Shown here piece by piece: positions 1-5,535 of a stretch of 6,920 nt of DNA. This DNA is from Rhizobiaceae bacterium (GTDB lineage Bacteria > Pseudomonadota > Alphaproteobacteria > Rhizobiales > Rhizobiaceae), in NCBI GenBank assembly GCA_004299545.1, contig SCRB01000640.1, positions 1 through 6,920 on the forward strand. The letters run 5' to 3'. How positions within the stretch are numbered: position 1 is the stretch's first letter; each line of letters opens with the position of its first letter. The position numbers were made by a program, and so were the translations under genes. The notes under the pieces were generated by a model, which was not told the DNA's origin, made no database searches, and saw only the letters and a list, made by a program, of their open reading frames with translations.

Positions 1-961
1 CCGAGGCGCGAGTGATATCCACGGACGGGTTGATGTAGCTCAGCCTGGCGTGAAACCGCCGGTCCGGATAGGCATCGGCCGAAGCGACCGCGCCCTGACC
101 GATGCGAAGGAGACCGAGGTTTTTCTCGTCGATCTGCAATACCAGTTGGCTATCACCGAACGGCGCCAGGACGAGCAATGCGTTTCCGGGCTGCACCACC
201 GCGCCGCGTTCGACGTTCCGGGAGATCAGCACACCGTCGCGGGGCGCTGGTACAGTCGCATAGCCAAGCCGGGCGTTGGCGGTGGCAAGATTGGCCCGTG
301 CCTGGTTGAGTTGGGTTTCGGCCATCACATAGTCGCTGCCGCCCGGCTGTGACGTATAGACCTGCAATTCCGCGGTCCGGACCTGGGTACGGACGACGCC
401 GAGATCTTTTTGCGCGGCATCGAGCGTTGCCTGTGTCCCGAAGCCGGTGCGCGACAATTCCAGCGCCCTTTGATAGACGGCTCGAGCATTTGTCAGGTTC
501 GCCTGTGCCTGTTTCAGGGCTTCCCGGGCAGCCGGCAGTGCCAGCTCCCGCATCTGGCGCATTCTGGCATCGGCCTGTGCCACGGCGCCCTCAGCCCCCA
601 CCGCGGCGGCCTTCAATTCGCTGGGTTCGAGTGCGATCAGCGGCTGGCCGCGTCTCACCGTCTGGCCTTCGTCGACCAGCACCTCCTCTACGGTTCCCGT
701 AATCTGGCTGCCGATGTTTACCCTGAACGGTGTTTCGACATGCCCGCTGGCCACCACCGTCTTCACAAGATCAGCGCGGATGACGGGGTATACGATAACC
801 TCTGGGCCTACGATCCAGCGTGCGAGTATCCAAAAGCCGGCGATCGCTACTGCCAGCAATGCGATGGTTGACCACTTATGCGTCCAAAGCACATGAGCAG
901 CAGTCACTAGGCCATGCTGGCGGGATCGGGGAGCACGCAGATCGGGGCTTGTCTGCAACAT
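1..961 (-). CDS. HlyD/RND-type membrane fusion protein (periplasmic adaptor), 3' end outside window
   Basis: Periplasmic adaptor that links an inner-membrane pump (RND or ABC) to an outer-membrane channel. I translated 320 codons from ATG 961; the frame is open to the left edge, so the gene is partial. Visible layout: short cytoplasmic N-terminus, one membrane helix at about residues 31-50 (STIALLAVAIAGFWILA), first lipoyl half-motif at 87-112 (ITGTVEEVLVDEGQTVRRGQ), an Ala/Gln/Leu/Arg-rich coiled-coil hairpin at about 113-232, second lipoyl half at 231-266 (PAPRDGVLISRNVERGAVV), then the start of the beta-barrel (SQLVLQIDEKNLGLLRIGQG). The start is supported by AGGA (969-972) seven bases upstream. 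A GTG at codon 19 is a less likely alternative. The partner pump would lie left of the window, so the substrate is unknown. It is on the same strand as the cupredoxin but 217 bp away, so an independent promoter is likely. Confidence 0.9.
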   Translation of the reverse strand, partial: MLQTSPDLRAPRSRQHGLVTAAHVLWTHKWSTIALLAVAIAGFWILARWIVGPEVIVYPVIRADLVKTVVASGHVETPFRVNIGSQITGTVEEVLVDEGQTVRRGQPLIALEPSELKAAAVGAEGAVAQADARMRQMRELALPAAREALKQAQANLTNARAVYQRALELSRTGFGTQATLDAAQKDLGVVRTQVRTAELQVYTSQPGGSDYVMAETQLNQARANLATANARLGYATVPAPRDGVLISRNVERGAVVQPGNALLVLAPFGDSQLVLQIDEKNLGLLRIGQGAVASADAYPDRRFHARLSYINPSVDITRAS

Positions 962-1014
962 GGCGGCGTCCTGGAAACGGCGTCATGTCTTAGAAGGAAG
1001 CCCCTGTGATCGCT

Positions 1015-1028
1015 TTGCGGCAGATCAA
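1015..1028 (-). promoter_or_regulatory. Weak FNR/FixK-like box upstream of the membrane fusion gene
   Basis: On the minus strand this reads TTGATCTGCCGCAA, that is TTGAT-N4-CGCAA. One half-site is perfect for FNR/FixK and the other matches only in CAA. Its centre (1021.5) is about 60 bp upstream of the ATG at 961. A weak -10-like TAAGAC (987-992) lies at roughly the class II distance. A TTG-N8-CAA match is not rare by chance, so this is a tentative call. Confidence 0.3.
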
Positions 1029-1178
1029 GCAGAGCTATCAGCGCTCTTACGCTCGTGCTCACGGCTTTCGCAATACGGGTGACTTCCAGCCGAATTCGTT
1101 CCGACAAGTTCGATCGAGACGGAATGGCCTTCGCACGGAAAATGAAAAGCTTTTCGTGAATGGAAGCCTACGCAAACA

Positions 1179-1619
1179 TCAGCTTACATTGAGGTGAGCA
1201 TACATGCCCATCTTGTAGTGGCCCGGCTGGTTGCAAAAGACGATGTAGGAACCCGGTTTGAGCACGAGGCGCAACGTTGTCTGCGTGCCAGGCTTCATGT
1301 CCTCCTGCCCTTGAAGGCCGGGCACCTTGCCTTCCGCGACCTGGGACTCGCTCTTGTCATAGGGCAACGAGGTCAGGGAACCTTTCCATGGTGCGATCAG
1401 GAACTCGTGCATCGTATTCTTCGAGGTATTCGTGATCTCGAATTCGACCGGGCCGCTAGGCACGCTGGTTTTGTCCATCGTCAGCCCCATCGTGCCTCCC
1501 TTGTTCCAGAGCTGGACCTTGATCGACGCGGGCTCGGCCGCGAACAGATCGATCGAAAAGATGGCAAGAATTATCCCGAAACAAACGGCCAGAAAGATCG
1601 ATCGCCAAACAGCAGTCAT
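1179..1619 (-). CDS. Secreted cupredoxin (plastocyanin/azurin-like type-1 copper protein)
   Basis: A 146-residue periplasmic blue-copper protein, probably an electron carrier or copper chaperone. Residues 1-28 form a signal peptide: a short positively charged start, a hydrophobic core (IFLAVCFGIILAIFSIDLF) and likely cleavage near FAAEP. The mature part is a single cupredoxin domain. The type-1 ligand set is complete: His71 (TMHEF), then Cys129-x4-His134-x4-Met139 in the C-terminal loop (VFCNQPGHYKMGM). Met137 is nearby but is not needed for the pattern. The SD AGAGGTGA sits about 4 bases upstream of the ATG. It is transcribed divergently from the metal ATPase, with about 330 bp between them, which suggests a metal-related or respiratory role. 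It is not recognisably azurin, pseudoazurin or CopC, so I give no symbol. The domain call is firm; the physiological role is inference. Confidence 0.9.
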   Translation of the reverse strand: MTAVWRSIFLAVCFGIILAIFSIDLFAAEPASIKVQLWNKGGTMGLTMDKTSVPSGPVEFEITNTSKNTMHEFLIAPWKGSLTSLPYDKSESQVAEGKVPGLQGQEDMKPGTQTTLRLVLKPGSYIVFCNQPGHYKMGMYAHLNVS

Positions 1620-1684
1620 AGCTCACCTCTTGCTTCGTGCCTGGACCGACTGTCGGGTGAAAAGCTTACCTTATCTGGTTGTGT

Positions 1685-1704
1685 ACCTTACATGTCGGTA
1701 AGAT
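1685..1704. promoter_or_regulatory. Imperfect 7-6-7 dyad in the cupredoxin/ATPase intergenic region
   Basis: ACCTTAC (1685-1691) and GTAAGAT (1698-1704) form an inverted repeat matching at 6 of 7 positions around a 6-bp spacer. Two related half-sites lie alongside: CTTACC at 1665-1670 and ACCTTA at 1668-1673, the latter 17 bp from the ACCTTA inside the dyad. The dyad lies about 65-85 bp upstream of the cupredoxin ATG. The ACCTT...AAGGT flavour resembles operators of MerR-family metal sensors such as CueR, but I cannot identify convincing -35/-10 hexamers flanking it. Operator function is therefore inference. Confidence 0.35.
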
Positions 1705-1834
1705 GCTGTTTTAGGCGGCAACGATGCAAACATCGCGCATCTGTCGCTCGCCACCCTGATCGGCCGATGTCCGGGACACGAACGCCGTTGCGAAACTCCC
1801 GCGATTTTCAATCATCGACACTCGGTATTCACGT

Positions 1835-1848
1835 TTGACCGACGTCAA
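1835..1848 (+). promoter_or_regulatory. FNR/FixK-class box (TTGAC-N4-GTCAA)
   Basis: TTGACCGACGTCAA is fully symmetric in its two 5-bp arms and conforms to the CRP/FNR-superfamily pattern TTGA(T/C)-N4-(A/G)TCAA, bound by FNR, FixK, FnrP and DNR-type regulators in proteobacteria. Its centre (1841.5) is 29 bp from the centre of a good -10 hexamer (CATAAT, 1868-1873). This places it close to -40 relative to a start near 1880-1882, the class II activator position. Reading the other way, towards the cupredoxin, no -10 lies at the matching distance. I infer oxygen- or NO-responsive activation of the ATPase gene. Confidence 0.7.
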
Positions 1849-1867
1849 GTCGTCTACCCGCAAGCGG

Positions 1868-1873
1868 CATAAT
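1868..1873 (+). promoter_or_regulatory. Predicted -10 hexamer of the ATPase promoter
   Basis: CATAAT matches the sigma-70 -10 consensus at 5 of 6 positions. No good -35 lies 17 bp upstream, which is usual for activator-dependent class II promoters where an FNR-type dimer covers the -35 region. The predicted transcript would start near 1880 and carry about 70-100 bases of leader, depending on the start codon used. Confidence 0.5.
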
Positions 1874-1911
1874 CTCGAATAAACCTACTGGCAGTCATTA
1901 GGATCTGGCTT

Positions 1912-1932
1912 GATCGGTCCTGCGAACCGATC
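1912..1932. repeat. Perfect 7-7-7 inverted repeat in the ATPase leader
   Basis: GATCGGT (1912-1918) and ACCGATC (1926-1932) are exact reverse complements separated by CCTGCGA. The repeat lies downstream of the predicted transcription start and 20 bp upstream of the GTG start. It could be a repressor operator or a short leader hairpin. No regulator is encoded next to it. Confidence 0.5.
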
Positions 1933-1952
1933 TGCGCCGTCACGGACGTAGC

Positions 1953-3872
1953 GTGCGGAATAAGGGAAAATCGGCCGATATGGACTATGCAAGTGCGGAT
2001 CGGCTGAAAACAGGCCTGCTTCTTATTGCGCTGGCGGGCATTGTGACGGGGCTTGTGCTGCATTTTTCCGGTAAGGTCGATGCTGCCGGCCTTGCCTGGG
2101 CCCTCGGTGTCCTGCCCGTACTTGCCGCTCTTCTTATCGAAATCCTGCGCAGCCTTCTCCGCGGCGAGGTCGGACTCGACATCGTCGCCGCCTTATCGAT
2201 GCTCGCCGCGCTAATCGTCGGCGAGACGCTGGCAGCGGCCGTCGTCGCGGTGATGTATTCAGGGGGCACCTTCCTCGAAAGTTTCGCCGAAGGCCGTGCG
2301 AAGCACGAGATGCGCGAGCTTCTATCCCGCGTTCCACGCACCGCCACACGGCACCGGAACGGAGAGTTGGAGGACGTGCCGCTCGACGAGATCGAGCCGG
2401 ATGACAGGCTCCTGATCCGGCAGGGCGACGTCGTCCCGGTGGACGGGGTGGTCGCTTCCGGCACGGCCTTCCTCGACACGTCCGCGCTGACCGGCGAATC
2501 GCTTCCCGTCCGGCTTTCGCGGGGCGCGGAGGCTATGAGCGGCGCGACCAATGCCGGCGAGGCTTTCGACCTTGTCGCGACGCGACGCGCCATGGAAAGT
2601 ACCTATGCGGGAATCGTGCGGCTCGTCGAGGAAGCCCAACGATCCAAGGCACCGATGTCGCGCCTGGCCGACCGCTGGTCGCTTGGTTTTCTGGCCGTGA
2701 CCATCGTATTCGCGGTCGCCGCCTGGTGGTTTACGCGGGATCCGATCCGGGCGGTGGCCGTCCTGGTTGTTGCAACGCCCTGCCCGCTGATCCTTGCAGT
2801 ACCCGTCGCGCTGGTGGCGGGGCTGTCGCGGGCGGCGCATTTCGGCGTCCTCGTCAAGGGAGCCGGAGCGCTCGAGGCAATGGCGCGCGTCCGAACCCTC
2901 ATCCTCGACAAGACCGGCACGTTGACGGACGGCCGCCCGCGCATCGTGTCGATCGAGAACCAGTGCGGCATGACGGAAGACGACATCCTCCGACTGGCGG
3001 CCGCGCTCGACCAGGCGTCGAAACACCCCGTCGCCCAAGCTATCGTCGCCGCCGCCAGGATGCGGGGCCTACGCTTGCCGATGCCCACTGATGTATCTGA
3101 AACCCCCGGCGAAGGAATTTCCGGGAACGTGGAAGGTAGAAACATCAGTGTGGGAAGTGATCGATTCGTGGCGCAGCATGTGCAGCAAACCGCGAGCGGA
3201 CGTCCATCTCTCGTCCCGGGTTCCGTCCTCGTTGCGGTCGCGGCAGACGGACAAGCAGCTGGGCGCCTCATTATGGCGGATCCGCTTCGTGATGATGCCG
3301 GGACCACCCTTGACTGGCTGCGTAGCGAGGGTGTCGAGCGCATCATACTCGCCACGGGCGATCGCGCGGACGTGGCCAAGCGCGTCACTGAAGGCATGCG
3401 CATTGACGGCATCCGGGCGGGATTAACACCCGACCAGAAAGTTCTTCTGGTTCTGACCGAGCGCAAGAATGGCCCGGTGATGATGGTGGGCGACGGCATG
3501 AACGATGCCCCCGCGCTCGCCGCCGCGGATGTCGGCGTGGCAATGGGCGCACGCGGCGCCGCGGCGTCGGCCGAAGCCGCCGATGCCGTGCTGCTCGTCG
3601 ATCGGCTCGATCGGCTTGGATCAGGAATAGAAATCGCTCGGCGCTCCCGGCGCATCGCGATCCAAAGCGTCGTGGCGGGCGTCGGTCTTTCCATCCTCGG
3701 CATGGCAGCGGCCGCGTTTGGCTACCTCATTCCTGTCGAAGGAGCGTTGCTTCAGGAGGCTATCGACGTAGCCGTCATCCTGAACGCGCTCCGCGCCCTG
3801 CGTATCGAATCGAGGAATTTCCGGTCATCAGAATCCAGTGCCATCGTCGAGCCGGATCAAGATACGAGATGA
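1953..3872 (+). CDS. P1B-type heavy-metal-translocating ATPase, TPC (P1B-5/Nia-like) subtype without hemerythrin domain
   Basis: Inner-membrane pump exporting a transition metal at the cost of ATP. P-type landmarks, numbered from GTG 1953: actuator TGES 180-183, phosphorylation motif DKTGT with Asp319, the HP dipeptide of the P1B nucleotide-binding domain at 358-359 (SKHPVAQA), TGD 468-470, and hinge GDGMNDAP 513-520. Hydrophobic helices lie at about 20-38, 46-66, 75-103, 244-262, 266-290, 569-590 and 596-614. The membrane metal motif is TPC (275-277, followed by PL), not CPC or SPC, and the last helix carries QEAID (601-605). This pairing marks the P1B-5 group, typified by Sinorhizobium meliloti Nia (Ni/Fe). 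There is no N-terminal CxxC domain, and the protein ends about 25 residues after the last helix, so Nia's C-terminal hemerythrin domain is absent. Start choice: GTG 1953 has a weak GGA six bases upstream. ATG 1980 (630 aa) has AAGGGA twelve bases upstream and is equally possible. The metal is inferred. Confidence 0.93.
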   Translation: MRNKGKSADMDYASADRLKTGLLLIALAGIVTGLVLHFSGKVDAAGLAWALGVLPVLAALLIEILRSLLRGEVGLDIVAALSMLAALIVGETLAAAVVAVMYSGGTFLESFAEGRAKHEMRELLSRVPRTATRHRNGELEDVPLDEIEPDDRLLIRQGDVVPVDGVVASGTAFLDTSALTGESLPVRLSRGAEAMSGATNAGEAFDLVATRRAMESTYAGIVRLVEEAQRSKAPMSRLADRWSLGFLAVTIVFAVAAWWFTRDPIRAVAVLVVATPCPLILAVPVALVAGLSRAAHFGVLVKGAGALEAMARVRTLILDKTGTLTDGRPRIVSIENQCGMTEDDILRLAAALDQASKHPVAQAIVAAARMRGLRLPMPTDVSETPGEGISGNVEGRNISVGSDRFVAQHVQQTASGRPSLVPGSVLVAVAADGQAAGRLIMADPLRDDAGTTLDWLRSEGVERIILATGDRADVAKRVTEGMRIDGIRAGLTPDQKVLLVLTERKNGPVMMVGDGMNDAPALAAADVGVAMGARGAAASAEAADAVLLVDRLDRLGSGIEIARRSRRIAIQSVVAGVGLSILGMAAAAFGYLIPVEGALLQEAIDVAVILNALRALRIESRNFRSSESSAIVEPDQDTR

Positions 3873-3940
3873 TCTAACGAACAACCGGCCTCCCTACGGA
3901 AACGGCAATCACCAAGGGATTCCTAGCGTATTCGCTGTCT

Positions 3941-3980
3941 AAAGCGCGTCGCGTTTAAACGGACTCATGCGACGCGCTTT
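3941..3980. terminator. Perfect 12-bp stem hairpin; intergenic palindromic element / likely terminator
   Basis: AAAGCGCGTCGC (3941-3952) pairs exactly with GCGACGCGCTTT (3969-3980) around a 16-base loop. The element starts 68 bp after the ATPase stop and ends in TTTT on the plus strand, so it can terminate the ATPase transcript. Near-identical AAAGCGCGTCGC...GCGACGCGCTTT palindromes are, from memory, scattered at gene ends in Rhizobium/Sinorhizobium genomes, so this is probably also a dispersed repeat. The loop has an 8-bp GTTTAAAC palindrome. The scar of decayed fucose genes begins right beyond it. Confidence 0.65.
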
Positions 3981-4011
3981 TGGAGAGAATGATACCCGTG
4001 CAGCCGATATC

Positions 4012-4431
4012 GATAGCATTGGTGAGCCTGCGGTCCTTGTGAAAGGAGAATTGGTAGACCTGCGGCGTGTCGCAGGTAGCGCGGACCTCTTCGAGGCTGG
4101 CTGTGCCGGGCGAGGAAACGCCGAACATCGTGCCGAATTTGGCAGCGGCCGCGCCGACGGCATGCTCGCCGTCGTGATGGAAAAGCTGCTGTAATGCGGT
4201 CGGCGAATAATAGACCGGCCGCGCCAGCTTCTGACCTATCACCGTGACCGATAGGTCGACATCCTCGACACCGCGCAGGACGTTGGGCACCAGATCGACG
4301 TTCGCGAAGCTTTCCGTGTTGCGGCGATAGGTGAGTTCGTTATCGGCTGCACCATCGATATAGCCGAAGATCGGCCTTGGCAGGCGACGCTCGGCCAGCC
4401 TGCGAAAGTCGGGGAAGTTGGAGCAGTCCGC
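4012..4431 (-). pseudogene. lldD: N-terminal fragment of FMN-dependent L-lactate dehydrogenase (LldD family)
   Basis: About 140 codons match the start of the alpha-hydroxy-acid oxidase family, which oxidises L-lactate to pyruvate with FMN. Recognisable segments: FRRLAERRLPRPIFGYIDGAAD, TYRRNT, DLVPNVLRGVEDVDLS, YYSPTALQQLFHHDGE, AAAKFGTMFGVSSPGT and VYQFSFHKDR. The match stops after RLTNAI (4012). The following 18 codons to the TAA at 3955-3957 are not LldD-like and run into the palindromic element. The catalytic His/Arg and C-terminal two-thirds of the TIM barrel (families run about 380-400 aa) are missing. At its 5' side, with no start codon of its own, it is joined in frame to the dehydratase remnant after ...PWFIEE. 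It is certainly non-functional as an oxidase. The gene symbol names the parent family. Confidence 0.85.
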
Positions 4432-5296
4432 CTCCTCGATGAACCACGGATGGAACCCGGCAAGCGCGCTGACCCATTCAGTCGCCTCGCTGACTTCCCA
4501 GACCTGATTGGCATCGATCATCAGGACGATCTCGTCGCGGCCTCCTCGCGCGTCACACGGCAGCGCTGGATATCGTCCTCGAGATCCCGGCCGACCTTGA
4601 GCTTGATATGCGTCCAGCTGGCCGAGACGGCCTCGCGCACGAGACGCCGCATCTTCTCTTCCTCATAGCCGAGCCAGCCGGCGGACGTCGTGTAGGAAGG
4701 ATAGCCCTTTTCCAGGAGGATGGCGCGGCGTTACGCCTTGCCTTCGGCGACACGGGCGAGGATGCCGATCGCCCGTTGCTTCGTCAGTGCGTTGGTGAGG
4801 TAGCTGAAATCGATGCAGCGGACAATTTCCTCGGGCGTCATGTCGGCGACGAGCTGCCACACGGGCTTGCCATCCCGCTTGCTCCACAGGTCCCAGACGG
4901 CATTGACCACCGCTGCCGTGGCGAGATGCATCACGCCCTTGTCGGGACCGAGCCAGCGCAGCTGCGAATCGCCGGTCAGGTGCCGCCAGAAGGCACCCAT
5001 GTGGCCGGCGATCTCGGCGAAATCGAAGCCGATGGCGCGCGATGCCACCTTTTCGATTGCCGCGATGCAAAGATCGTTGGCGCGCCCGATGGTAAAGGTG
5101 AGCCCATGCCCTTCGATCCGGGCACATCCGTTTCGAGGATGACATATGCCGCCGAATAATCGAGATCCGGGTTCGTCGCATCCGAGCCGTCTCTCCGAGT
5201 CAACGTCGGGAACCGGATGTCAGCCGTTCGAAAGCCGGTGATCTTCACGCGTCTCAAGGCTCCGATGTTTGCCTGCCGACCAATGCGGCCGGTCAT
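4432..5296 (-). pseudogene. Decayed L-fuconate dehydratase (enolase superfamily), two frameshifts, one stop, 3' truncation
   Basis: The parent enzyme dehydrates L-fuconate to 2-keto-3-deoxy-L-fuconate. Homology runs through four segments on the minus strand. The first is [13 protein letters not shown]...[19 protein letters not shown] (5248 to about 5110). A one-base loss near 5104-5112 then shifts to the frame reading [53 protein letters not shown]...AVWDLWSKRDGKPVWQL. TAA at 4731-4733 replaces an expected Glu (VAEGKA-stop-RRAILLEKGYPSYTTSAGWLGYEEEK). A second one-base loss near 4536-4543 separates HIKLKVGRDLEDDIQRCRVTREEA from EIVLMIDANQVWEV...HPWFIEE, after which the C-terminal third is replaced by the lactate dehydrogenase fragment. 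The KxK base motif, the Asp of MIDANQ and the IEE Glu can still be seen. ATG 5296 or GTG 5248 was the likely start. It cannot make an active enzyme. Confidence 0.88.
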
Positions 5297-5308
5297 TCTG
5301 GAAGGGGA

Positions 5309-5533
5309 TCAGATCGTCCAGCCGCCGTTGATCGCACAAGTGTGACCGGTGGTATATTCGGCGCCGGCTAGATAGACCGCGAGGTCGGCGACCTCCTCGG
5401 CTTTTCCGAAGCGGCCCATCGGCTGGCGCGCGATAAAGCTGATTGCTGTGATGCCGAAGATGAAGCGGCCCGGTACGTCTTCGATGTCACTTGCCACCGA
5501 CAACACATTCATGATCAAGCCACCGTCTCGCTC
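5309..5533 (-). pseudogene. SDR-family dehydrogenase remnant (2-keto-3-deoxy-L-fuconate dehydrogenase type), 5' and internal deletions
   Basis: The fragment reads GGLIMNVLSVASDIEDVPGRFIFGIT, then directly FIARQPMGRFGKAEEVADLAVYLAGAEYTTGHTCAINGGWTI and TGA. The first part is the region leading to the SDR active-site Tyr; the second is the typical SDR C-terminus (ARxPMGRFG..EEVA, GG at the end). About 45-50 residues that should lie between them are gone at about 5440-5450, including the YxxxK Lys side; the Tyr position reads Phe. The N-terminal TGxxxGIG nucleotide-binding half is also absent: homology stops at about 5533, where the histidine kinase stop codon lies. With a fuconate dehydratase 12 bp downstream on the same strand, the parent was most likely 2-keto-3-deoxy-L-fuconate dehydrogenase. 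That substrate is inferred from context. Confidence 0.82.
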
Positions 5534-5535
5534 GA

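Noticed and set aside
50..871. Plus-strand open frames (100, 117 and 153 codons) at the left edge
   Set aside because: They lie antisense to the continuous HlyD-type frame, whose lipoyl and coiled-coil motifs are unmistakable; the plus-strand translations show no family motif.
907..1107. Minus-strand 66-codon frame overlapping the start of the HlyD-type gene
   Set aside because: It overlaps the adaptor start in another frame, has no recognisable domain, and spans the region where the promoter should lie.
1144..1155. 12-bp palindrome GAAAAGCTTTTC downstream of the cupredoxin
   Set aside because: It is AT-rich with no loop or T-tract in terminator arrangement; plausible as chance, so not called a terminator.
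1006..1197. Plus-strand 63-codon frame in the HlyD/cupredoxin gap
   Set aside because: It overlaps the cupredoxin 3' end antisense, has no convincing ribosome-binding site, and its Arg/Gln-rich composition has no visible motif.
1722..1735. CGATG-CAAA-CATCG short inverted repeat in the divergent intergenic region
   Set aside because: A 5-bp stem with a 4-base loop is common by chance in GC-rich DNA, and it is not placed at a promoter element I can support.
2603..3703. Long minus-strand open frame (366 codons) inside the ATPase gene
   Set aside because: Ser/Arg/Pro/Thr-rich antisense shadow of the GC-rich ATPase frame, which carries every P-type motif.
4608..5159. Plus-strand 183-codon open frame across the dehydratase region
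   Set aside because: The minus strand shows clear L-fuconate dehydratase similarity across the same bases, although broken; the plus-strand product has no recognisable family features.
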